A stretch of DNA of 64,000 nt from Sphingobium indicum B90A. GTDB taxonomy: Bacteria; Pseudomonadota; Alphaproteobacteria; Sphingomonadales; Sphingomonadaceae. Below are positions 45,963-54,252 of the stretch, in pieces. The first letter of the stretch is position 1, and each line of letters opens with the position of its first letter. Position numbers and translations under genes: made by a program. Under the pieces are notes generated by a model that had not been told where the DNA came from, made no database searches, and saw only the letters and a list, made by a program, of their open reading frames with translations. The stretch spans positions 3,304,501 to 3,368,500 of the forward strand of contig NZ_CP013070.1 of assembly GCF_000264945.2 (NCBI RefSeq), read 5' to 3'.

Positions 45963-47125
45963 ACGCGCCCCTGCCCCGGCTGAAGCCCGCGGATGCGGCG
46001 CGGGACGATCGCCTGCGCATCTGCTTCCCCTTTTCCGGGGACAGCATCGGCGGCAGCCATATTTCGGTGCGCGGGCTGATCGAGCATCTCGACCCGGCGC
46101 TCTACCGTCCCATGGTGGTGACGGAGGTGCCCGGCGGCATGATCGCCAGTTTCTTCGCCGGGCATGAGCGGATGGACGACCCCGCCGCCCAGGGGCCGTT
46201 CGTGCCGGGCGAGGCCTTCACCCTGCGGAAATTCGGACGGACGCTGGGCGGCGTTCTGCCCCGCGCCCGTTTCCTGCGGCGCAACCGGATCGACATCGTT
46301 CATGTCAATGACGGGCGGAGCAGCGCCAACTGGGCCTTGCCGGCGCGGCTGGCCGGGGCGAAGCTGATCTGGCACCATCGCGGCGATCCGGGGGCGCTGG
46401 GCCTGCGCCTGCTCGCGCCCGCGCTGGCGCATCGGGTGCTTGCGGTGTCCTCCTTCGCCCTGCCGCCCGCCGGCATCTGGTCGGCGCGCGGTCGGGCGTC
46501 GGTGATCCACAGCCCCTTCGACACCAGCCTGGAGGTGGACCGCGCCAGGGCGAGGGAGGCGCTGATCCGCGAATTGGGCGTGCCGCCCGATACGGTGTTG
46601 CTGGGCTATTTCGGCGCCTTCGTGCCTAGGAAGCGGCCCCTGCTGTTCGTCGACATGGTCGCCCGGCTGGCGGAGATGAGCCCGCGCCCGGTCATGGGCC
46701 TGATGTTCGGGGAGGCGCGGGTGCCCGCCATGGACATCGCCCTGCGCAGGCGGATCGCGGAAAAGGGCGTGGAGGACAGGGTGAAGCCGATGGGCTATCG
46801 CACGCCCGGCCCCTTCTGGATCGCGGCCTGCGACCGGCTGGTCGTGCCCGCCGTGGGCGAGCCGTTCGGGCGGACATTGGTGGAGGCGATGCTGGTCGGC
46901 ACGCCCATCGTCGCCGCCCGCTCCGGCGGCAATATCGAGGCGCTGGAGGGCGGCATCGGCCTGCTGGTGGAGCCGGACGACGCCGGGGCGCTGGCCCGGG
47001 CCTGCATCGATCCGGGCGACGCCCGCGCCATGGCCCTGCACGCCCAGGCCGATGCCCGCGCCCGCTTCGGCGAGGCGGCCCATTGCGCCAGGGTCTGCGC
47101 CGTTTACGAAGCGTTGCGGTCATGA
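45959..47125 (+). CDS. GT4-family glycosyltransferase
   Basis: A 388-residue glycosyltransferase of the GT-B fold. The N-terminal domain has SGDSIGGSHISVRGLIEHL (nucleotide/acceptor loop), DIVHVNDGRSSANWALPARL and IWHHRGDPG. The C-terminal donor domain has GYFGAFVPRKRP and GEPFGRTLVEAMLVGTPIVA with the EX7E-like motif. Substrates are unknown. The start overlaps the lipoprotein stop (ATGA) and its stop overlaps the ABC transporter start, showing translational coupling of a sugar transferase with a type I secretion system. Confidence 0.9.
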   Translation: MNAPLPRLKPADAARDDRLRICFPFSGDSIGGSHISVRGLIEHLDPALYRPMVVTEVPGGMIASFFAGHERMDDPAAQGPFVPGEAFTLRKFGRTLGGVLPRARFLRRNRIDIVHVNDGRSSANWALPARLAGAKLIWHHRGDPGALGLRLLAPALAHRVLAVSSFALPPAGIWSARGRASVIHSPFDTSLEVDRARAREALIRELGVPPDTVLLGYFGAFVPRKRPLLFVDMVARLAEMSPRPVMGLMFGEARVPAMDIALRRRIAEKGVEDRVKPMGYRTPGPFWIAACDRLVVPAVGEPFGRTLVEAMLVGTPIVAARSGGNIEALEGGIGLLVEPDDAGALARACIDPGDARAMALHAQADARARFGEAAHCARVCAVYEALRS

Positions 47126-48810
47126 TCGGGGCGGTGAAGCGGCATTTCCTGTGGGCGGCGCTGTTCAGCGCGCTCGCCAATCTGCTGTTCCTGGCGCCGA
47201 CGCTCTACATGCTGCAAATCTACGACCGGGTGGTGCCGACGCGGGGCGGGACCACGCTGGCCTTCCTGACGCTGGCGCTGCTGCTGGCCTTCGCCACCCT
47301 CTCGCTGCTGGAACATGTCCGCTCGCGCATATTGGTGCGGGCCAGCATCGGGCTGGACCGGCGGCTGGCGCGGACGCTGATCGCCGCCACCCTGCGCCAG
47401 CAGGCGGGGGAGGGGATCGGGCGCAGGAGCCGCCAGCCGATCCGCGAATGCGACCAGCTTCGCCAGACGCTGACCGGCCCGGCCATGTTCGCTCTGTTCG
47501 ACGCGCCGTGGACGCCGATCTACATCCTGGTCTGCGCGCTCATCCACCCGCTGATCGGGCTGATGGCGCTGGCGGGCAGCCTGGTTCTGGTCGCCGTCGC
47601 CTGGGCAAGCGACCGGGCGACGCGCCAACCCCTGTTGCAGGCCAGCGCCGCGGCGAACCTGTCCTATGGCAGCCAGGAACAGACGATGCAGGGGGCAGAG
47701 GCGGTGCGCGCGCTGGGCATGCGGGGCGCGATGGTCCGGCGGCACCTGGCCGAGCGGGAGGACATGCTCGGCTGGCAGGCCGAAGCCAGCTTCGCCGCCG
47801 GCAGCCGCATGGCGATCAGCCGCTTCCTGCGCAACATGCTGCAATCCGGCGCGCTGGGGCTGGGGGCGCTGCTGGCGATAGACGGGCAGATTTCGGGGGG
47901 TGCGATCTTCGCCTCCTCCTTCCTGCTGGGGCGGGCGGTGGCGCCGGTCGACCAGCTTGTGGGAAGCTGGCGCAGTTTCGTCGCGGCGCGGGCTTCGCAT
48001 GGGGAGATCATGGCCTGGCTGGACGGCGCGACGGATGACGCGCCGCAGACCAGCCTGCCCCGTCCGAAGGGCCGGGTCGATGTGGAGCGCGTGACCGTCG
48101 AGGATTCGCATTCGCAGCGGCTGATCCTCAACAACCTGTCCTTCGCCATCGGCCCGGGCGAGATGGTGGCGGTGATCGGCGCCAGCGGCGCGGGCAAGTC
48201 GACGCTGGCCCGGCTGGTGGCGGGCGCCATAGCCTGCGACCAGGGTGAAATCCGCATCGACGGGGCGGAACGGTCGCAATGGGACGGCGACGCGCTGGCC
48301 GCCCATATCGGCTACATGCCGCAGCAACTGTCCCTCTTCGCCGGGTCGATCCGCGACAATATCGCTCGCTTTGCCGATCCCGACGCCGACGAGCGGATCG
48401 ACGCCGACGTGATCGCCGCGGCGCAGCTATGCGGCGCGCACGGGATGATCCTGCGCCTGCCGCAGGGCTATGACACGATGCTGGGCTGGGGCGGCATGGG
48501 GCTGTCCATGGGCCAGACGCAGCGGATCGCGCTGGCCCGCGCCCTGTTCCGCGACCCGGCGGTGCTGATCCTGGACGAACCCAATGCGCATCTCGATTCC
48601 GATGGCGAGGCGCAACTGATCGCGGCGCTGGCCAGCGCGAAGGCGCGGGGCGCGGCGATCATGGTAACGGCGCACCGCACCGGCCTGCTGGGACCGGCGG
48701 ACCGGATATTGGTCCTCGACAATGGCCGCATGCGGATGAGCGGGCCGCGCGATCAGGTGCTGGGCGCGCTGGCCCGTCCCCGTCCCGCGCCCGTGGCGGG
48801 AGCGGCCTGA
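47122..48810 (+). CDS. Type I secretion ABC transporter (PrtD-like)
   Basis: A 562-residue half-transporter with an N-terminal membrane domain (about 15-300, six helices) and a C-terminal ATPase. Walker A is GASGAGKST, Q-loop MPQQLSLF, the ABC signature reads LSMGQTQRIALARAL, Walker B is VLILDEP. No C39 peptidase domain is present, as in PrtD/AprD rather than peptide exporters. The start MIGAVKRHFLWAAL at 47122 overlaps the glycosyltransferase stop. It pairs with the HlyD-like gene and probably exports the adjacent RTX protein. Confidence 0.92.
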   Translation: MIGAVKRHFLWAALFSALANLLFLAPTLYMLQIYDRVVPTRGGTTLAFLTLALLLAFATLSLLEHVRSRILVRASIGLDRRLARTLIAATLRQQAGEGIGRRSRQPIRECDQLRQTLTGPAMFALFDAPWTPIYILVCALIHPLIGLMALAGSLVLVAVAWASDRATRQPLLQASAAANLSYGSQEQTMQGAEAVRALGMRGAMVRRHLAEREDMLGWQAEASFAAGSRMAISRFLRNMLQSGALGLGALLAIDGQISGGAIFASSFLLGRAVAPVDQLVGSWRSFVAARASHGEIMAWLDGATDDAPQTSLPRPKGRVDVERVTVEDSHSQRLILNNLSFAIGPGEMVAVIGASGAGKSTLARLVAGAIACDQGEIRIDGAERSQWDGDALAAHIGYMPQQLSLFAGSIRDNIARFADPDADERIDADVIAAAQLCGAHGMILRLPQGYDTMLGWGGMGLSMGQTQRIALARALFRDPAVLILDEPNAHLDSDGEAQLIAALASAKARGAAIMVTAHRTGLLGPADRILVLDNGRMRMSGPRDQVLGALARPRPAPVAGAA

Positions 48811-50171
48811 TGCTGATGCGGACAAGCCGGCCCCTGCTGTTGCCGCCGCCCGGCCGGCCGCCGGCCGTTGCGGTCGACCCCAGGCCGGAGGTGCGCGGCG
48901 GATTGCTGGTGGCGGCCGCCTTTTTCCTGCTGTTCCTGGGCTGGGCGGCCTTTGCCCGGCTGGACGCGGCGGCGCTGGCGCCGGGGCGCACCACCGTGGC
49001 GGGGCAGAGGCAGAGCGTGCAGCATCGCGACGGCGGCATCGTCGCGGCGATCCTGGTGAAGGAAGGCCAGACGGTCCGGCAGGGCGAAGTGCTGGTCCGG
49101 CTCGCCGCGCCAGCCGTGGCCGCGCAGGAGAGGGTGCTGGCGTCGCAGGCGATCTGGCTGATCGCGCAACGCGCCCGCCTGCGCGCCGAACAGGCGGGCG
49201 TGGGCCTGGAGACGCCGGTCGAGTTCCGCAACCTGACCGGGGACGACCGCGCCGATGCGCAAGCGGCGATGCGGGCGCAGCGGGCGCAGATGGCGGCGCG
49301 GTCGGCGCTGCTCGGCACGCAGCAGGGCGTGGCGATGCATGAGGGGAGCCAGGCAGGGTCTCAGGCGGCGGGCTATCGCGAGCAGGTCGCGTCGGTGATC
49401 GAGCAGGAACGGCTGATCACCGACGAGCTGGAGAGCCTGCGCACCGTGGCGGAGAAGGGCTTTGTCAGCAAGACGCGCATCCGCGCGCTGGAGCGGGCCA
49501 AGGCGGACCTGATCGGCCAGCGCGGGCGCCTGCGCGCTGCCCGCGACAGCGCCGCCAACATGGTGGGGGAGGCGCGGCTGAAGGCGCTGGAGGCGAAGCA
49601 GAACCTTGAGGAGAAGATCGCGTCGGAACTGCGCGATACCCAGGCGCTGCTGGGCGACGTGCTGCCCAAATGGGGCGCGGCGCGGGACGAACTCGCCCGG
49701 ACGCAGGTGCGCGCGCCGGTGAGCGGGACGGTCGTCGGCCTTGGCGTGCATACGGTGGGCGGGGTGATCGCGGCCGGTCAGACGCTGATGGACATCGTGC
49801 CGCGCCATTCCGCCGTGGTGATCGAGGCGAGATTCTCCCCCACCGACGTCGACGACCTGGCCGTGGGGCAGAAGGCGGAGATACGCTTCGCCGGCTTTCC
49901 GGGGCGCAGCCTGCCGATCATCGAGGGCAAGGTGACCCGCATATCGGCGGACAGCTTTGTCGAGGAGAAGACGGGCATCGCCTATTTCGCGGGAGAGGTG
50001 ACCATCGCGCCCGATCAGATCGCGCTGATCCGGCGGTATCGGGAAGGCGATTTCGCGATGAAGCCGGGCATGCCGGTGGAGGTTGTCGTGCCGCTGCGGC
50101 GGCGGACGGCGCTGCAATATATGGTCGACCCGCTGACCGACAGCATGTGGCGTTCCTTCCGGGAGCAATAG
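48810..50171 (+). CDS. HlyD-family periplasmic adaptor (PrtE-like)
   Basis: A 453-residue membrane fusion protein linking the ABC transporter to an outer-membrane TolC channel. One transmembrane helix (about 31-50) is followed by a lipoyl half (RDGGIVAAILVKEGQTVRQG), a long alpha-helical hairpin (about 120-300), the second lipoyl half (TQVRAPVSGTVVGLGVHTVG) and a beta domain. The ATG overlaps the ABC stop (TGATG). No TolC-type gene lies in this window. The RTX gene follows after a 127-bp gap with a hairpin. Confidence 0.92.
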   Translation: MLMRTSRPLLLPPPGRPPAVAVDPRPEVRGGLLVAAAFFLLFLGWAAFARLDAAALAPGRTTVAGQRQSVQHRDGGIVAAILVKEGQTVRQGEVLVRLAAPAVAAQERVLASQAIWLIAQRARLRAEQAGVGLETPVEFRNLTGDDRADAQAAMRAQRAQMAARSALLGTQQGVAMHEGSQAGSQAAGYREQVASVIEQERLITDELESLRTVAEKGFVSKTRIRALERAKADLIGQRGRLRAARDSAANMVGEARLKALEAKQNLEEKIASELRDTQALLGDVLPKWGAARDELARTQVRAPVSGTVVGLGVHTVGGVIAAGQTLMDIVPRHSAVVIEARFSPTDVDDLAVGQKAEIRFAGFPGRSLPIIEGKVTRISADSFVEEKTGIAYFAGEVTIAPDQIALIRRYREGDFAMKPGMPVEVVVPLRRRTALQYMVDPLTDSMWRSFREQ

Positions 50172-50175
50172 GCGC

Positions 50176-50215
50176 GCGCCTACACCCATTGGCGCACTCC
50201 CGAAGGTGTAGGCGC
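50176..50215. promoter_or_regulatory. 11-bp inverted repeat between the secretion genes and the RTX gene
   Basis: GCGCCTACACC (50176-50186) and GGTGTAGGCGC (50205-50215) are perfect reverse complements with an 18-base spacer. No T-run follows. It starts four bases after the HlyD stop and lies about 85 bp before the RTX start. It could be a partial terminator that lowers RTX read-through, or an operator. AGGGGG precedes the RTX ATG. Confidence 0.6.
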
Positions 50216-50298
50216 TATCCCTAAGACCCCACCGCCGCGATGCGATTTGCCGCTAAGGATTCCGGACCTTTCACAAGGACGCTGGATAGGGGGCGGGC

Positions 50299-53200
50299 AT
50301 GGCGAATTTCTTTAACGTGGTGGGAAGCCAGACCATCACGGCAGGTAGTGAGAAGGACCAGTTCTTCGCCTTCACCCGGCTTGCCAATCTCGACACGGTG
50401 CGCCCCGACGCGGTGCTGGCGCAACTGGTCTGGAACTCCGCGATCCTGACCGGCAGCGGCGCGGCCTATCAAATGGCCGCCAGCAACATCCAGATTTCCA
50501 TGGACCTGCTGATGGGCGGCACCGGCACGGACGTCATCTATGGGTCCAACCTGTCCGACGCGATCTTCTACAATAATGGCGTGATTTCCGGCGGCTTCGG
50601 CAGCTTCGACAATATCGAGCAGTTCTGGCTGGGCGACGGGGACGACATCATCGACCTGACGGCGCATGGCGCGGGCGGGATAGACTATGCCAAGGACGTG
50701 CTGGTCCAGGCGGGCCTTGGCAACGACATCGTCATCGGCGGCGCGGGCAAGGACAATCTTCAGGGCGACGGCGGCAACGACATCATCTTCGGCTGGCGCG
50801 GCAGCGACACGATAGCCGGCGGCGCGGGGGACGACCTGCTCTACGGCGACGATCTGGGCTTCAACAACATCTCTGGCGACGATACCATCGACGGCGGCAC
50901 GGGCAACGACATCCTCTATGGCGGCCGCGGCAGCGACAGGATGACCGGCGGAGACGATGACGACATCCTCTACGGCCAGGCCGGCGGCGACAACATGTCG
51001 GGCGGGTCGGGCAATGACATTCTCCATGGCGACGATGCCGACACCAACAGCAACGACACGCTGAACGGCGATGCGGGCAATGACCAGCTTTATGGCGGCG
51101 CGGGCAGCGACGAACTCTATGGCGGCACCGGCGACGACCTGTTGGATGGCGGCAGCGGCAACGATTACATGCATGGCGGCGCGGGCAACGACACGATCCT
51201 CGCGGGCGCGGGCAACGACGTGATAGACGGCAGCGCGGACGTCGACACGCTGGTCTTTTCGGGCAACCGGATGGACTATGTCTTCACGCTCCAGGCCGAC
51301 GGCAGCCATGTCGCGGTCGACCAGCGCGCCGGCTCTCCGGAGGGTAGCAAGACGATCCGCAACGTCGAATATTTCCAGTTCGCGGACATGACGACCCCTT
51401 CCACCGCGCTGAATGCGCCGCCGGTCATCACGTCCAACGGCGGCGGCTCCAGCGCGTCCCTGACCGTCGATGAGAATGTCACCGCCGTCACCATCGTCAC
51501 CGCGACCGATCCCGACATGGGGCAGGCGGTCGCCTTTTCCATCGTCGGCGGCGCAGACGCCGCGCTGTTCGCGATCGACGCGCTGACGGGCGAGCTGCGC
51601 TTCCTCGCCGCGCCCAATTTCGAAAGCCCGGCCGATGCCGACCGCGACAATGTCTACCAACTGATCGTCGCCGCCAATGACGGCAATGGCGGCGTGGACA
51701 CGCAGGCGCTTTCCGTGACCGTGAACGACGTGCCGGACGGCTTCGCGCCGGTCATCACCTCCAATGGCGGCGGCGCCAGCGCGGCGATCGCCATTGACGA
51801 GAATGGGACGGCTGTGACCAGCGTCACCGCCACCGATGCCGACAGCCCGTCGATCGGCTTCGCCATCATCGGCGGAGCGGATGCGGCGCTCTTTGAGATC
51901 GATGCGGTGACGGGCGCGCTCCGCTTCAAGACCGCGCCGGACCACGAAGCCCCTGCCGACGCCGATCATGACAATGTCTATGACGTGATCGTGCAGGCCA
52001 GCGACGGCGCCAATGCGGACCAGCAGATGCTGGCGGTGACCGTCGCCAATCTCAACGATAACGCGCCGGTGCTGACTTCCTATGCCGGGGCGGCTTCCGT
52101 CGCCCTTTCCGTCGCCGAAAACAGCCTGCTCGCCGCGACGGTCCAGGCCAGCGATGCCGACGGCGCGGCGCTCAGCTACAGCATCGGCGGGGGCGCCGAC
52201 GCGGCGCTGTTCACCATAGACCCGGCGACGGGTGCGCTGAGCTTCAAGACGGCGCCCGATTTCGAAGCGCCCGACGACAGCAATGGCGACCGCCTCTACC
52301 ATGTCATCGTCAGCGCCAGCGACGGCAGCACCAGCGTCTCGCAGACCCTGGCCATCAGCGTCGCCAATGTGAACGACAACGCGCCGATCATCACCTCCAA
52401 CGGCGGCGGCGCGTCGGCGTCGATCAGCATGGCGGAGAATGCGGGCGCCGTGACCGTCGTCACCGCCAGCGACGCGGACGGGACCGCGCCCGGCTTCGCC
52501 ATTTCCGGGGGAGCCGACGCCGCGCTGTTCACCATAGATCCGGTGACGGGCGCCCTTTCCTTCATCAACGCCCCGGATTTCGAGAACCGGCTCGATGCCG
52601 ATGGCGATGGCGTCTACCAGGTGACGGTGCGCGCGACCGACGGCAGCAACGCCGATGACCAGCTTCTGTCGATCACCGTCACTGACGTCGCGGAAAACGG
52701 GAAGACGATCACGGGATCTTCGGGCAACAACACGATCAGCCCCACGACCGCCGTGCTCGCCTATCAGACCACGGCGCTCAACGACACCATCTACGCCCTT
52801 GCCGGCAATGACGTCATCGATGGCGGAGCGGGCGCGGACTATATGGACGGCGGCGCGGGCAACGACAGCTTCTATGTCGACACATGGTCGGACGACGGCT
52901 TTGCCGGCAATGACGACCAGGTGATCGAACTGGCGGGCGGCGGCAGCGACCTTGTCTATGCGTCCGTCAGCTACCGCCTCGCGGCCAATGTCGAGAAGCT
53001 GACGCTGACCGGCGCGGCGGCGATCAACGGCATGGGCAATGAACTGACCAACACCATCACCGGCAATGATGCGGCCAATATGCTGTCGGGCGGCCTGGGC
53101 GCCGACATCCTCTACGGCATGGGCGGCGCCGACGCGCTGGACGGCGGCGACGATAACGACACCCTCTTCGGCGGCGACGGCGACGACATGCTGGTCGGCG

Positions 53201-54036
53201 GGCTGGGCGACGATTATCTGGACGGCGGCGCGGGCGCCGACAGCATGACCGGCGGCCTGGGCAATGACAGCTATATCGTCGACAGTTGGTCCGACGACGG
53301 CAACAGCGCCAATGACGACCTGATCGTCGAGCTGGCGGGCGAGGGGACCGATCAGGTGAGCGCCTCCGTCAGCTACAAAATGGCGGCCGAGATCGAGAAG
53401 CTGGTTCTGACCGGCACGGACTCGATCGACGGCATCGGCAACGACATCGCCAACACGATGACCGGCAACAGCGGCAATAACGGCCTGTGGGGCGGGCTGG
53501 GCAACGACACCCTGCTGGGCAATGGCGGCGACGACCGGCTCTATGGCGAGGACGGGCAGGACAGCCTGGACGGCGGCGCTGGCAACGACCTGCTGGACGG
53601 CGGCGCGGCGGGCGACACGCTGAAGGGCGGGGCAGGCAGCGACATGCTGATCGGCGGCGCGGGCAAGGACACGCTGACCGGCGGCGCGGAGGCGGACGTC
53701 TTCGTCTTCAACCGCGGCGACACGACGCTCAACACGGCAAGCTATGACCGCATCACCGATTTCAAGGCGATCGAGGGCGACCGCATCGACCTCGACTTCC
53801 TGAACGGCTCCCTGCCCGCTGCCGACTATGCCGAACGGACGATCGCCACCAACAATTTCGCCGACGCGCTGGCGGCGGCCAACACCACCGCCGGCGTCAA
53901 TCACGTGGCGTTCGTCGCCGGGACGAGCGATGGCTGGATCTTCTACGACGCCAATGGCGACGGCGCTTTCGACCAAAGCGTTCAGCTAGTGGGCGTCAAC
54001 AGCCTGGCCGGGGCGGATTCGACCAGTTTCTTCTAG
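50299..54036 (+). CDS. Large RTX protein with four cadherin-like repeats, probable type I secreted adhesin
   Basis: A 1245-residue acidic protein without signal peptide. An N-terminal segment is followed by RTX block 1 with many GGxGxDxL/I nonapeptides (about 125-325). Four tandem cadherin-like repeats follow, beginning near residues 373, 483, 589 and 695 and ending near 798. RTX block 2 (about 810-1130) has a duplicated unit around GNDSFYVDTWSDDG and GNDSYIVDSWSDDG. The C-terminal segment DRITDFKAIEGDRIDLDFL resembles the serralysin-type export domain, and the last residues are hydrophobic (STSFF). It lies right after the ABC and HlyD genes, so it is their likely cargo. Adhesion or matrix binding is inferred from the domain types. 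Confidence 0.88.
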   Translation: MANFFNVVGSQTITAGSEKDQFFAFTRLANLDTVRPDAVLAQLVWNSAILTGSGAAYQMAASNIQISMDLLMGGTGTDVIYGSNLSDAIFYNNGVISGGFGSFDNIEQFWLGDGDDIIDLTAHGAGGIDYAKDVLVQAGLGNDIVIGGAGKDNLQGDGGNDIIFGWRGSDTIAGGAGDDLLYGDDLGFNNISGDDTIDGGTGNDILYGGRGSDRMTGGDDDDILYGQAGGDNMSGGSGNDILHGDDADTNSNDTLNGDAGNDQLYGGAGSDELYGGTGDDLLDGGSGNDYMHGGAGNDTILAGAGNDVIDGSADVDTLVFSGNRMDYVFTLQADGSHVAVDQRAGSPEGSKTIRNVEYFQFADMTTPSTALNAPPVITSNGGGSSASLTVDENVTAVTIVTATDPDMGQAVAFSIVGGADAALFAIDALTGELRFLAAPNFESPADADRDNVYQLIVAANDGNGGVDTQALSVTVNDVPDGFAPVITSNGGGASAAIAIDENGTAVTSVTATDADSPSIGFAIIGGADAALFEIDAVTGALRFKTAPDHEAPADADHDNVYDVIVQASDGANADQQMLAVTVANLNDNAPVLTSYAGAASVALSVAENSLLAATVQASDADGAALSYSIGGGADAALFTIDPATGALSFKTAPDFEAPDDSNGDRLYHVIVSASDGSTSVSQTLAISVANVNDNAPIITSNGGGASASISMAENAGAVTVVTASDADGTAPGFAISGGADAALFTIDPVTGALSFINAPDFENRLDADGDGVYQVTVRATDGSNADDQLLSITVTDVAENGKTITGSSGNNTISPTTAVLAYQTTALNDTIYALAGNDVIDGGAGADYMDGGAGNDSFYVDTWSDDGFAGNDDQVIELAGGGSDLVYASVSYRLAANVEKLTLTGAAAINGMGNELTNTITGNDAANMLSGGLGADILYGMGGADALDGGDDNDTLFGGDGDDMLVGGLGDDYLDGGAGADSMTGGLGNDSYIVDSWSDDGNSANDDLIVELAGEGTDQVSASVSYKMAAEIEKLVLTGTDSIDGIGNDIANTMTGNSGNNGLWGGLGNDTLLGNGGDDRLYGEDGQDSLDGGAGNDLLDGGAAGDTLKGGAGSDMLIGGAGKDTLTGGAEADVFVFNRGDTTLNTASYDRITDFKAIEGDRIDLDFLNGSLPAADYAERTIATNNFADALAAANTTAGVNHVAFVAGTSDGWIFYDANGDGAFDQSVQLVGVNSLAGADSTSFF

Positions 54037-54204
54037 GACCGATCGACATTCAGCCCATAACGGCCTGCAAATGGTTGAAGCGAGTCACGTGCCTCGCTTC
54101 AATCCCGTGCTTCCGGTGCTCACGTACTTTAAGTACGCTGCGCTCCGGGTCACAGAAAACTACCATTTTCGGCTCGCCCTGAACTGAATGTCGATCGGTC
54201 CTAG
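54033..54204. repeat. Long stem-loop element with shared core (copy 2)
   Basis: Perfect 21-bp arms (54033-54053 and 54184-54204) begin with CTAGGACCGATCGACATTCA. The RTX stop codon lies inside the left arm. Inside are a perfect 10-bp hairpin TTGAAGCGAG/CTCGCTTCAA (54075-54102) and a core (54109-54180) that starts GCTTCCGGTGCTCACG, holds the palindrome GTACTTTAAGTAC, continues GCTGCGC and ends ATTTTCGGCTCGCCCT. The core matches copy 1 at 26385-26455 while the arms do not. It lies between the convergent RTX and flippase genes. Confidence 0.85.
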
Positions 54205-54252
54205 GATTTGTGGGGATGGAAATGTGCCGGGCCGGTCGACGCCCGATCCGGC

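Noticed and set aside
50221..53976. A 1251-codon open frame on the minus strand opposite the RTX gene
   Set aside because: It mirrors the RTX nonapeptide repeats read in reverse (Val/Ala/Arg-rich low complexity), has no domain, and is a known artefact of repetitive high-GC genes.
54033..54204. Insertion sequence or MITE with target duplication
   Set aside because: No transposase and no flanking direct repeat was found; reported as a structured repeat instead.
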